DNA from: Paludibacteraceae bacterium | GTDB taxonomy: Bacteria; Bacteroidota; Bacteroidia; Bacteroidales; Paludibacteraceae | NCBI GenBank assembly: GCA_017417025.1 | Contig: JAFPZY010000015.1 | Span: 1 to 64,000 of the forward strand | Direction: 5' to 3' | Length of the DNA: 64,000 nt | Shown here: piece by piece, positions 51,657-59,605 of the stretch | Layout of the letters: each line of letters begins with the position of its first letter | How positions within the stretch are numbered: the first letter of the stretch is position 1 | The notes under the pieces: generated by a model | What the model was told of the DNA's origin: nothing | The model's input: the letters and a program-made list of their open reading frames with translations, nothing else | Database searches by the model: none | Made by a program: the position numbers and the translations under genes

Positions 51657-52672
51657 AGCAGTGCTCCGTTTTCGGTGGTTACATATTTCTGCATGAAGCC
51701 CCTGTATAGTGCGCAGATACGGCGTATTTCGTCCCATGTCTCGTCCGAGAGTTTGGTCCCTACCACTTCCACCACACGCCCTGCGGCTATGGTGCCTATC
51801 TCGCCGCACTTGCGGATGTCAAAGCCGTCGCTCAGCGCGTGCAGGAAGCCTCCGGCATACAGGTCGCCTGCACCGGTAGAGTCTGTGCATGAGGTCGTTA
51901 TGGCTCCTATGTGGCATACATTGTTGCCCTGTTGCACATAACTGCCGCGCTTGCCCACCTTCACTACGGCTATGTCGCACTGCTCGGCTATTTTGGCCAC
52001 CGACTCCTGCGGATTCAGGTGGGTGTAGGCGAAACTCTCGTCCTCGTTGGCGAATACAATGTCCACATATTTCTTCACAAGCTGCTTGAGGAAGTAGTGG
52101 TTCTCGTTTACCACGTTGTACGATGCAAGGTCCAGGCTTACCATGCACCCTGACTCCTTGGCCATGCGTATAGCCTTTTCTATCAGCTCGTTGTCTTGCA
52201 CCATATAACCTTCTATGTGGAAGATGTCGTAGCCTATGAACGCCTCTTTGCGGATGTCGTCGGCTGTCATGTCGGCAGAAGCCCCGAGGTAGGTGGCAAA
52301 GGTGCGTTCACCGTCGGGCGTGATTAGCACTATGCTGCATCCCGACATCTTGTCAGAAGTGAGCAGAAGCGGCTTCACACCGTTCTTGCGGAGGTCTTCA
52401 CGGTAAAAGTCCCCCACTTCGTCATTGCCTATCTTGCCTATGAATGCAGCCTTGCCCCCCAACTGGGTGATGGTGGTTATGGTGTTGCTGGCGCTCCCGC
52501 CAGCTACCATGCGCTTGCGCACACTGGCAAACCTCATCTGAATCTTCTCTGCCTGCTCCATCGAAATCAGATTCATGCTGCCCTTGGGCAGTCCCAGTTC
52601 GCGCAAATCGTCCTCGCTCACCTGAAGAAGAATGTCTGTGAGGGCGTTGCCCAATCCTAATACTTTTCTCAT
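51653..52672 (-). CDS. PfkB-family sugar/nucleoside kinase
   Basis: A 339-residue ribokinase-fold kinase resembling adenosine kinase and its relatives. Features: LGLGNALTDIL at the start, GGSASNTITTITQLGG (about 58-73), GKIGNDEVGDFY, and the catalytic DSTGAGDLYAGGFL (about 268-281) with the base Asp. It heads the tight run pfkB-plsC-dacB-birA-cotH, each joined by an overlap of 4-41 bp. The substrate is not determined by sequence; adenosine and ribokinase-like sugars are candidates. Confidence 0.87.
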   Translation of the reverse strand: MRKVLGLGNALTDILLQVSEDDLRELGLPKGSMNLISMEQAEKIQMRFASVRKRMVAGGSASNTITTITQLGGKAAFIGKIGNDEVGDFYREDLRKNGVKPLLLTSDKMSGCSIVLITPDGERTFATYLGASADMTADDIRKEAFIGYDIFHIEGYMVQDNELIEKAIRMAKESGCMVSLDLASYNVVNENHYFLKQLVKKYVDIVFANEDESFAYTHLNPQESVAKIAEQCDIAVVKVGKRGSYVQQGNNVCHIGAITTSCTDSTGAGDLYAGGFLHALSDGFDIRKCGEIGTIAAGRVVEVVGTKLSDETWDEIRRICALYRGFMQKYVTTENGALL

Positions 52673-52756
52673 ATTTTTGCCGGTCTATAACGTTTTTCCC
52701 AGTCCGCTTCTGCCGCCCGAACAAGGGACGGAGACATGAAAAATCAAAAAACTTTG

Positions 52757-52764
52757 CAAAGATA
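52757..52764 (-). promoter_or_regulatory. -7 box of the pfkB-plsC-dacB-birA-cotH operon
   Basis: Minus strand TATCTTTG, about 85 bp before the ATG at 52672. No good TTTG at the usual -33 distance. Confidence 0.55.
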
Positions 52765-52784
52765 GTGTTTTTTTTTCAAAAAAG

Positions 52785-52816
52785 TTTGCTCATATCAAAA
52801 AAAAGCAGTACTTTTG
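52785..52816 (+). promoter_or_regulatory. Promoter of tRNA-Asn
   Basis: TTTG 52785-52788, 20 nt, TACTTTTG 52809-52816. Confidence 0.75.
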
Positions 52817-52861
52817 CACCCGCAATTCGGAAATAAAGGGTTGTTGCCGATGCAAAATCAT

Positions 52862-52935
52862 GCTTCCTTAGCTCAGTCGGTTAGAGCATCTGACTGTTAA
52901 TCAGGGGGTCCTAGGTTCAAGTCCTAGAGGGAGCG
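52862..52935 (+). tRNA. tRNA-Asn (GTT)
   Basis: A 74 nt cloverleaf: acceptor gcttcct/agggagc, D-arm gctc/gagc, anticodon stem ctgac.. with loop ctgttaa (GTT), T-loop ttcaagt, discriminator G, no encoded CCA. Confidence 0.94.
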
Positions 52936-52937
52936 CA

Positions 52938-52973
52938 AGTATGACGGTCATTTCGGCCGTCATACTTTTTTTG
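52938..52973 (+). terminator. Terminator after tRNA-Asn
   Basis: 10 bp stem agtatgacgg/ccgtcatact followed by a run of T. Confidence 0.9.
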
Positions 52974-52990
52974 AAAAAAATCGTCAAACT

Positions 52991-53022
52991 CTTGATATTT
53001 CCAAAAAAAAGCATTACCTTTG
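52991..53022 (+). promoter_or_regulatory. Promoter of the mreB-rodA operon
   Basis: CTTG 52991-52994, 20 nt, TACCTTTG 53015-53022; about 45 nt leader to the mreB ATG. Confidence 0.75.
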
Positions 53023-53072
53023 CACAATTTTAGATATTTTTGTTTTTATCAACTCGAAAAAAGTAGAAAAGG

Positions 53073-54092
53073 ATGGGTTTATTTTCATTCACACAAGAAA
53101 TCGCAATCGACCTCGGAACTGCCAACACTATCATCATCTGTGACGACAAGGTCGTGGTGGACGAGCCGTCGGTGGTCGCTATCAATGTATCGGACAACAG
53201 AATGGTGGCGGTAGGCAGAAAAGCACAGCAGATGATTGGCAAGGGAGGCAACCTTATTCGCACCGTGCGCCCTTTGAGGGACGGTGTTATTGCTGACTTC
53301 TATGCCTGCGAGATGATGATTCGCGGCATGATTCAGATGATTCCTAAGCAGACGCGCCTCTTCAGCCCTAACCTCCGGATGGTTGTTTGTATCCCCTCGG
53401 GGTCCACTGAAGTGGAAATACGTGCCGTGCGCGACAGTAGCGAACACGCGGGCGGGCGCGATGTATATATGATTTACGAGCCTATGGCTGCTGCTATCGG
53501 CATGGGCATCGATGTTGAGAGTCCCGAAGGCTGCATGATTGTCGATATAGGCGGCGGTACAACCGAGATTGCGGTCATCTCTCTCGGCGGCATCGTGGCA
53601 AACAAGTCCATCAAGATTGCCGGCGACGACTTCAACTCCGACATCGTTGAGTACATGGGCCGCATGCACAACCTCCGCATTGACGAACCTACAGCCGAGC
53701 GTATCAAGATTGCTGTCGGGTCGGCACTGCCGGAACTTGACGAGCCTCTGGACGACTATGTCGTTATCGGTCCTAACAAGGTGACAGCTCTGCCTATGAC
53801 CGTGCCTGTCAGCTATCAGGAGATTGCGCACTGCCTCGAAAAGAGTATCGCCAAAGTGGAGAATGCCGTGCTGCAGGCTCTTGAGTCCACTCCTCCGGAA
53901 CTGTATGCCGACATAGTGAAGCGCGGTATCTTCCTTGCGGGTGGAGGTGCGTTGCTCCACGGCCTCGCCAAGCGTCTCTCTGACAAGATTACCATACCCT
54001 TCTATGTGGCGGACGACCCGCTGCATGCTGTGGCGCGTGGTACAGGCATCGCTCTGAAGAACGTGCACAGGTTCGCTTTCCTGATTAGGTAA
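53073..54092 (+). CDS. mreB: Rod shape-determining protein MreB
   Basis: An actin-like ATPase that guides cell-wall elongation. The 339-residue protein has the phosphate-1 motif IDLGTANT, connecting segments of the actin fold, phosphate-2 MIVDIGGGTTEIAVISLGG and the adenosine motif GIFLAGGGALLHGL. It is the first gene of mreB-mreC-mreD-mrdA-rodA, preceded by tRNA-Asn. Confidence 0.97.
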   Translation: MGLFSFTQEIAIDLGTANTIIICDDKVVVDEPSVVAINVSDNRMVAVGRKAQQMIGKGGNLIRTVRPLRDGVIADFYACEMMIRGMIQMIPKQTRLFSPNLRMVVCIPSGSTEVEIRAVRDSSEHAGGRDVYMIYEPMAAAIGMGIDVESPEGCMIVDIGGGTTEIAVISLGGIVANKSIKIAGDDFNSDIVEYMGRMHNLRIDEPTAERIKIAVGSALPELDEPLDDYVVIGPNKVTALPMTVPVSYQEIAHCLEKSIAKVENAVLQALESTPPELYADIVKRGIFLAGGGALLHGLAKRLSDKITIPFYVADDPLHAVARGTGIALKNVHRFAFLIR

Positions 54093-54110
54093 TCCGGCTG
54101 CAGGAGACTT

Positions 54111-54938
54111 ATGCATAGTCTGCTTAAGTTCATACAGCAACACAGCAACTTCCTGATATTTCTCTGTCTGGAAGTTGTCGCGTTTTTGCTCTTCTTCTTC
54201 TCCAACCCCTTCCAGCGGAGCGGGATGTGGTCGGCTGCCAACTCTTTCACGGCGCTTCTTAATGAAGGAGCCGGCGCAGTGAGCGGCTATTTCTCTTTGG
54301 GGAAAGTCAATAGCGCGCTTGCCGAAGAGAATGCACGGCTTCTGGAGGAGAATGCACGGCTGAGCGGCTTTGCCGAAAGAGATGCCGAAACGGACAGCAC
54401 TTATCTCTACTCTCACTTGCAGTGGCAGTTCACACCGGCCAAAGTGGTAGATGCGGAGACCAGGACTATGCACAACTACCTTGTGCTCAACAAAGGCTCG
54501 CGCGACGGCATTACGGTGGGGCAGGGTGTCCTCTCCCATAGCGGGGCTGTCGGTGTGGTCAGTGGAGTGAACAGCCATTTCGCGCTTGTCACACCCGTCA
54601 TACATCCTAAGATGAACCTCAGTTGCCGCCTTGCCAAAAGCGGGGATACGGGGTTCCTGCACTGGCAGGGGACTTCGGCGCAGTATGCCGCGCTCACTGA
54701 TATTGCGCGGCATGTGCCTGTGGCTGAAGGTGATACGGTGGTCACCAGTGGACTGACGGGACTCTTCCCAGAAGGCGTGCTTGTAGGCGTTATTGACAGG
54801 GCGGAACTCAAGGACGGGGACACTTATTACACTCTGCGGGTGCAACTCTCGGCGGGCTTTGCCGGATTGAGGTATGTGCAGGTGGTGCGTAACCCTCTTA
54901 AATCATTGCAGGACAGCCTGCTGCGTGAAGTGCCATGA
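54111..54938 (+). CDS. mreC: Rod shape-determining protein MreC
   Basis: A 275-residue bitopic inner-membrane protein linking MreB to periplasmic wall synthesis. It has one N-terminal helix (about 12-32), a coiled coil (about 65-90: NSALAEENARLLEENARLSGFAERD) and the beta-rich periplasmic domain (NYLVLNKGSRDGITVGQGV, VVTSGLTGLFPEGVLVG). Its stop overlaps the mreD start by 4 bp. Confidence 0.93.
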   Translation: MHSLLKFIQQHSNFLIFLCLEVVAFLLFFFSNPFQRSGMWSAANSFTALLNEGAGAVSGYFSLGKVNSALAEENARLLEENARLSGFAERDAETDSTYLYSHLQWQFTPAKVVDAETRTMHNYLVLNKGSRDGITVGQGVLSHSGAVGVVSGVNSHFALVTPVIHPKMNLSCRLAKSGDTGFLHWQGTSAQYAALTDIARHVPVAEGDTVVTSGLTGLFPEGVLVGVIDRAELKDGDTYYTLRVQLSAGFAGLRYVQVVRNPLKSLQDSLLREVP

Positions 54939-55426
54939 ACATCGTGCGTGAAATACTGAAGCTGGTGCTGGCGCTGCTCGTGCAGGTGCTCTTTTTCAAC
55001 AACATGCATTTCATGGGCTTGTGCTATCCCTTTGTCTATGTCGCTGCTCTCGTCTGCCTGCCTGTTTACGACCGCCGCATTGAGATGCTCATAGGCTTTT
55101 GCATGGGGCTGGTTATGGATATTTTCTGCTCCTCTCTCGGCATGCACACCGCCGCTTGTGTGCTTGTCTCATGGCTGCGGCCAATTCTGCTTGCTCACCT
55201 TGTGCAGGACTACGGGCGCATCACCTCCTCCGTCAGCGGAGAGTCGGTCGGCGTGTCGCAGTTCGTGAAGCTCGCCGTGCTCCTTTGTGCGTTGCACCAT
55301 GCCGTGGTCTTCATTATGGACGCATGGGGCTGTTTAAGTCCGCTTTGGCTCTTCTTGCGCTGGCTGTGCAGCACATCGCTCGCTTTGTTGTTTGTTCTCG
55401 CCTACGGACTCACGCGTAAGTCATGA
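54935..55426 (+). CDS. mreD: Rod shape-determining protein MreD
   Basis: A 163-residue polytopic membrane protein with about five hydrophobic helices, at the position and size expected for MreD. Sequence conservation in this family is low; the identification rests on topology, the LLVQVLFFNNMHFMGLCYPFVYV opening and the operon order. It overlaps both neighbours by 4 bp. Confidence 0.85.
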   Translation: MNIVREILKLVLALLVQVLFFNNMHFMGLCYPFVYVAALVCLPVYDRRIEMLIGFCMGLVMDIFCSSLGMHTAACVLVSWLRPILLAHLVQDYGRITSSVSGESVGVSQFVKLAVLLCALHHAVVFIMDAWGCLSPLWLFLRWLCSTSLALLFVLAYGLTRKS

Positions 55427-57279
55427 CTAACGACCGCTATTATAAACGCACTTGGGTGATTTCCGGCATCGTCATTGCCGTTGGCGTGGTCTTCGTCTGC
55501 CGGCTCTTTTATCTGCAGGTCATCGATTCCTCCACCAAGGACAAAGCCTCGAAGAACGCACTGCTCAACCAGACTGTCTATCCCTCGCGCGGACTCATCT
55601 ACGACCGCAACGACAGCCTCCTCGTCTTTAACCAGCCTGTCTATGATGTCATGGTCGTACTCCGTGAGATGGGGAAGGACTTTGACACGCTTGCTTTTTG
55701 CCATGCGCTTGACATTCAGCCCGAAGATTTCCGCCTGCGCATGGACGATGTATGCAATACCCGCAAAAACCGTGGTTTCTCCCGCTATACGCCGCAGGTT
55801 TTTATGAGCCTTCTCTCAAAAGAGGATGTCTCCGTCCTGCAGGAAGGGCTTTACCGTTTTCCCGGTGTCGCTATCCGCAAACGCACCTTGCGCGACTACA
55901 CCTGCAATGCCGCCGCCCATGTGCTCGGCAGTGTCGGCGAAGTCAATCAGCGCGACCTTGACAGCGACACCTATTACGCTCTTGGCGACTATTCAGGGCG
56001 CGACGGTATAGAAAAAACCTACGAAAAGCTCCTTCGCGGTGAGAAAGGCGTGGAGGTACTTATGCGCGATGCACGCGGACGATTGCAGGGCAGCTATCAT
56101 AACGGCGAACTGGACAGGCCTGCACATTCAGGCACCGACATCACACTCACCCTCGACATCTCGCTGCAGATGTTCGCAGAGCAGCTCATGGCAGGCAAGA
56201 AAGGCAGTGCCGTTGCCATCGAACCTCATACGGGCGAGGTGCTTGCGCTTGTCTCGTCGCCGGCATGGGACCCTAAAACACTGGTCGGGCGGCCGCGCTC
56301 AAAGAACTACTCCGACCTGCTCAAGGACAAGCACAAGCCGCTGATGAACCGCGCTGTGCAGGCACAGTATCCCCCGGGCTCCACTTTCAAGCTCATACAG
56401 TCGCTTGTCGGCCTGCAGATGGGGGTGCTTCAGCCCGGCACGCTCTATCCCTGCGGCGGACCGTCTTCGCAGCCTATCAAGTGCACCCACCACCACGGCT
56501 CCCCCGTGGACCTCGAAAGCGCCATCGAGCAGTCGTGCAACCCGTATTTCTGGCAGGCGTTCCGCGATATGCTGGGCGGAGGCGATGATGTCGCGCGGCT
56601 GCACAGGCGTTACGACACTTGGCGCGAGCAGGTTGTCAGCTTCGGCTTTGGCTCCAGGTTCGGCTCCGATATCCGCGACCAGGTCACAGGGAGTATTCCT
56701 TCAAGCAAGTTCTACGACAAGATTTACGGGCAGAAAGGCTGGCGTGCCATCACTATCCGCTCGCTCAGTATCGGGCAGGGGGAGATTCTTGTCAATCCGC
56801 TTCAGCTCGCTAATGAGGCGGCATGCATAGCCAACGGCGGCTGGTTCGTCACTCCCCACCTCGCGCGTCTCTCCGATGAGCAGTTGCGCCTTGTCGGGCT
56901 GGACGATGGCATGTACACTCCACGGCGCACACTTGTCGATTCCGTGCATTTTGCGGTGGTGCGTGCCGGCATGGCGCGTGTTATGACTGCCGGTACAGGC
57001 CGCTATTACGCTGTGCCCGAGCTTGATATGTGCGGCAAGACCGGCACTGTCCAGAACCCGCATGGCAAAGACCACGCTATCTTCATCGGCTTCGCCCCGA
57101 AGGACAATCCGCGTATAGCCGTCGCTGTCGTCGTCGAGAACGCTGGCTTCGGAGCTACATGGGCGTGCCCTGTCGCATCGCTAATGATGGAGAAGTACCT
57201 CACTGACACCATAACCAGACCTGACCTGCAGCAGCGCATTCAGTCTGCTGTACTCATTCAAGCAACACCGGAACAATGA
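55423..57279 (+). CDS. mrdA: Penicillin-binding protein 2 (elongation transpeptidase)
   Basis: A 618-residue class B PBP that cross-links peptidoglycan during elongation. One N-terminal helix (about 10-30) is followed by the dimerisation domain (about 45-220) and the transpeptidase with STFK in PPGSTFKLIQS (about 312), SCN in EQSCNPYFW and KTGT in MCGKTGTVQNP (about 540). The start overlaps mreD and the end overlaps rodA, both by 4 bp. Confidence 0.96.
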   Translation: MTNDRYYKRTWVISGIVIAVGVVFVCRLFYLQVIDSSTKDKASKNALLNQTVYPSRGLIYDRNDSLLVFNQPVYDVMVVLREMGKDFDTLAFCHALDIQPEDFRLRMDDVCNTRKNRGFSRYTPQVFMSLLSKEDVSVLQEGLYRFPGVAIRKRTLRDYTCNAAAHVLGSVGEVNQRDLDSDTYYALGDYSGRDGIEKTYEKLLRGEKGVEVLMRDARGRLQGSYHNGELDRPAHSGTDITLTLDISLQMFAEQLMAGKKGSAVAIEPHTGEVLALVSSPAWDPKTLVGRPRSKNYSDLLKDKHKPLMNRAVQAQYPPGSTFKLIQSLVGLQMGVLQPGTLYPCGGPSSQPIKCTHHHGSPVDLESAIEQSCNPYFWQAFRDMLGGGDDVARLHRRYDTWREQVVSFGFGSRFGSDIRDQVTGSIPSSKFYDKIYGQKGWRAITIRSLSIGQGEILVNPLQLANEAACIANGGWFVTPHLARLSDEQLRLVGLDDGMYTPRRTLVDSVHFAVVRAGMARVMTAGTGRYYAVPELDMCGKTGTVQNPHGKDHAIFIGFAPKDNPRIAVAVVVENAGFGATWACPVASLMMEKYLTDTITRPDLQQRIQSAVLIQATPEQ

Positions 57280-58421
57280 ACAGAAGAAACTCTATATGGG
57301 CAGGCATCGACTGGACGACCGTCTTCCTCTTCCTTGTCATCGCACTCTTCGGCTGGGTGAACATCTATGGCGCGGGCTATAACTTCGAGCAGAGTTCCAT
57401 TCTCTCTTTCTCCAACCGCGCCGGCAAGCAGTTCGTCTGGCTGCTCACCGCTCTCGGCTTGGGTTTCGTCATTCTCCTTATCGACGAGAAGACCTACGAT
57501 ATCCTCGGCTATTGGCTTTATGGCTTTATGCTGCTTGTCCTGCTTGCCACGCCCTTTCTTGCTCATGACATCAAAGGCTCCATGTCCTGGATCTCGCTCG
57601 GGCCTGTCTCGCTGCAGCCTGCCGAGTTCGCCAAGAGTTTTACCGCCATCGCCGTTGCCAAGTACATGGGCAGGTATGGCTGGCAGTTGCGCACGTGGCG
57701 CGACCTTGTCGTGCCGGCGGCTATGGTCTGTGTGCCTATGTTCATCATCATGGTCCTTCAGCGGGAGACAGGCTCCGCACTCGTCTTTGCCTCTTTCCTG
57801 CTTGTCTTTTACAGGCAGGGCATGACAGGCAAGATTCTTCTCTACGGGGCATTGGCTGTTCTTGCCGTGGTGCTTGTGCTGCGCTTTGTCCCTATCCCTG
57901 ATGCTCTGTGGGATGCCGTCCTGCAGCCCCACCAGCGTGTGCGTATCGAGGTGCTGCTGGGCCTTAAAGACGACCCTGCCGGTGCAGGCTACAATGTGGC
58001 GCAGTCGCTTATTGCCATAGGCTCGGGCCGCTTCTTCGGCAAGGGCTTTTTGCAGGGGACGCAGACCAAACTCCGTTTTGTGCCCGAGCAGGACACCGAT
58101 TTCATCTTCTGCACTGTAGGCGAAGAGTGGGGTTTTGTCGGTTCGGTGGGGCTGGTGTTGCTCTATATGTTCTTTATCCTGCGCATCATACGCATTGCCG
58201 AGCGGCAGCGCGATGTCTTCTCGCAGGTTTATGCTTATGCCGTCGCTTCCATTTTCCTTTGCCACTTCACTATCAATATCGGCATGGTGCTTGGTCTGTT
58301 GCCGGTTATCGGTATTCCTCTGCCTTTCTTCAGTTACGGCGGCTCGTCGCTCTGGGGCTTTACGCTTCTTCTCTTTATTCTCTTGCGTCTTGATGCCGCC
58401 CGCATCAACAAACTCCACTGA
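57276..58421 (+). CDS. rodA: Peptidoglycan glycosyltransferase RodA
   Basis: A SEDS-family enzyme that polymerises glycan strands with PBP2. The 381-residue protein has about ten helices; conserved features are DWTTVFLFLVIALFGWVNIYGA, GSMSWISLGPVSLQPAEFAK, and GKGFLQGTQTKLRFVPEQDTDFIFCTVGEEWGF with the catalytic Asp region, and GIPLPFFSYGGSS. It is the last gene of the operon; the dispersed palindrome at 58432 follows. Confidence 0.96.
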   Translation: MNRRNSIWAGIDWTTVFLFLVIALFGWVNIYGAGYNFEQSSILSFSNRAGKQFVWLLTALGLGFVILLIDEKTYDILGYWLYGFMLLVLLATPFLAHDIKGSMSWISLGPVSLQPAEFAKSFTAIAVAKYMGRYGWQLRTWRDLVVPAAMVCVPMFIIMVLQRETGSALVFASFLLVFYRQGMTGKILLYGALAVLAVVLVLRFVPIPDALWDAVLQPHQRVRIEVLLGLKDDPAGAGYNVAQSLIAIGSGRFFGKGFLQGTQTKLRFVPEQDTDFIFCTVGEEWGFVGSVGLVLLYMFFILRIIRIAERQRDVFSQVYAYAVASIFLCHFTINIGMVLGLLPVIGIPLPFFSYGGSSLWGFTLLLFILLRLDAARINKLH

Positions 58422-58431
58422 TAACCGGGTA

Positions 58432-58450
58432 CGCAGGCTTCCGGCCTGCG
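58432..58450. repeat. Dispersed palindrome, variant cgcaggc-ttccg-gcctgcg
   Basis: 7 bp stem, 5 nt loop, 10 bp after rodA, preceded by the same ccgggta as at 25083. Variant loop compared with 25089 and 45513. It could act as the operon terminator although no T run follows. Confidence 0.8.
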
Positions 58451-58681
58451 ATGAAATCCTCTGCTTTCGACTCAACAAAGCATGCCCTGCTTTCGACCTT
58501 CGGCTTTTGACTTACGACTAAACAAAGCATACTCTGCTTTCGACCTTCGACTTTCGCCTTTCGACTTTAACTTGCAGAAGGACCGACTTTCACAAGCCGG
58601 TCACTTCCTTAAATATGCGTAAAATCTTTATATACCTGCGCTTTAATGTTGTAATAACCGCGCAGATACCCTGGTAAGTGC

Positions 58682-59389
58682 TTATTGCACCTTGATTATC
58701 ATTTCTTTTGCGCCGTCGCCAAGAACAACTTTGTACTGTTTATCTTTTGCAAGACTGGCGAGAGATATTGTTTGCGGAGTATTGCGGGGCAGTTTGTTAA
58801 GCTTCTCGCTGTCATCCTCATAATCCTTCACGATTATGTTTTCAGTGTAGGGGTTGTTCTTGATAACCAGTGTGCCGTTCTCGTGGCAGATGTCCAGGTC
58901 GCCGGCATCGGCTGTGAAGACTTTGTAGATAGCAAAGCGGTCGTTTACGGCTTCGGTGCTATTGAGCTCGAAATCGTATGTGGTGGTCGCTGTGATGTCG
59001 ATAATCTTGCCGAGTTCATAGTCTGCAAACTGCCATGCTGCACCTGTCAGATCCTGAATCTGGTCGAAAGAGATGGTATATTTTGTAATACCTGCTTTGG
59101 CTTTCACGCCGATGGAGATACCCTTGATGTCGTTGGTATATACTTTCGACTGGTCGCCTGCTGCTGTAATGGCATAGATGTTCATGCCGTTGCTGTTGAG
59201 CATTTTCATATCGTCGTAGCTGTTCTCGAAGTCGGCTGTGAAGTCCTGTGACTCAATAAAGAACAGTTCGTCGCCCACTTTGGCCTTGCCTTGTTCGCTG
59301 ATGTTTACCACCAAGCGGTTGAAACTCTGGGCTGAAAGGCTGATGCTGACTGCAACAACAGCCATGAGAGAAAAGATTCTTGTTTTCAT
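58682..59389 (-). CDS. Secreted protein, stand-alone copy of the adhesin C-terminal domain
   Basis: A 235-residue exported protein with a signal peptide about 1-20 (ending LSAQ). From residue ~21 it runs parallel to residues ~990-1130 of the adhesin at 59606-63133. SFNRLVVNI matches SFDRVCINV, and NSNGMNIYAI matches MNNGMNIYAV. VYTNDIKGISIG matches LYTDKLEGTFIG, YTISFDQI matches YTLSFSNI, and ATTTYDFELNSTEAVNDRFAIYKVF matches TAIYTFTQTAGEDMSHRFQII. The frame extends to 59425 but the ATG at 59389 starts the signal peptide. Its end, GAKEMIIKVQ, differs from the adhesin tail. The function is unknown; a partner or decoy of the adhesin is possible. Confidence 0.65.
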   Translation of the reverse strand: MKTRIFSLMAVVAVSISLSAQSFNRLVVNISEQGKAKVGDELFFIESQDFTADFENSYDDMKMLNSNGMNIYAITAAGDQSKVYTNDIKGISIGVKAKAGITKYTISFDQIQDLTGAAWQFADYELGKIIDITATTTYDFELNSTEAVNDRFAIYKVFTADAGDLDICHENGTLVIKNNPYTENIIVKDYEDDSEKLNKLPRNTPQTISLASLAKDKQYKVVLGDGAKEMIIKVQ

Positions 59390-59416
59390 TGTTTTTGTTT
59401 TGTGTTTGTTTTGTTG

Positions 59417-59452
59417 GTTATCCAACGGCGCTTTTGCGTGCCGTCGGATAAC
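59417..59452 (-). promoter_or_regulatory. Hairpin between the small peptide gene and the stand-alone domain gene
   Basis: A 13 bp stem with one mismatch (gttatccaacggc/gccgtcggataac) and a 10 nt loop, 28 nt before the ATG at 59389. No T run follows on the minus strand, so a leader or processing element is more likely than a terminator. Confidence 0.5.
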
Positions 59453-59464
59453 TTGATTTTCTTT

Positions 59465-59593
59465 TTACATGTTGCCTCCGGGAACCGGTGTGGTGTTGTT
59501 GGGGTCTGCATATTCGTCGCTGGGGCTCATCAGTTTGTTGTCCGCCAGCAGCAGAACAGGTTCGGATACAGGATTATAATATTCCTTTTTCAT
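59465..59593 (-). CDS. Small 42-residue peptide, MKKxYxxP type
   Basis: The ATG at 59593 opens a 42-residue frame: MKKEYYNPVSEPVLLLADNK, then LMSPSDEYADP and the end NNTTPVPGGNM. It starts 12 bp after the adhesin stop and lies between the adhesin and the stand-alone domain gene. It is alike in layout to the 45-residue product at 25164-25301. No signal peptide or membrane helix is visible. The function is unknown. Confidence 0.6.
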   Translation of the reverse strand: MKKEYYNPVSEPVLLLADNKLMSPSDEYADPNNTTPVPGGNM

Positions 59594-59605
59594 TGTTTAT
59601 TGTGC

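Noticed and set aside
53085..54845. 586-codon minus-strand open frame
   Set aside because: Antisense shadow of mreB and mreC, which are certain.
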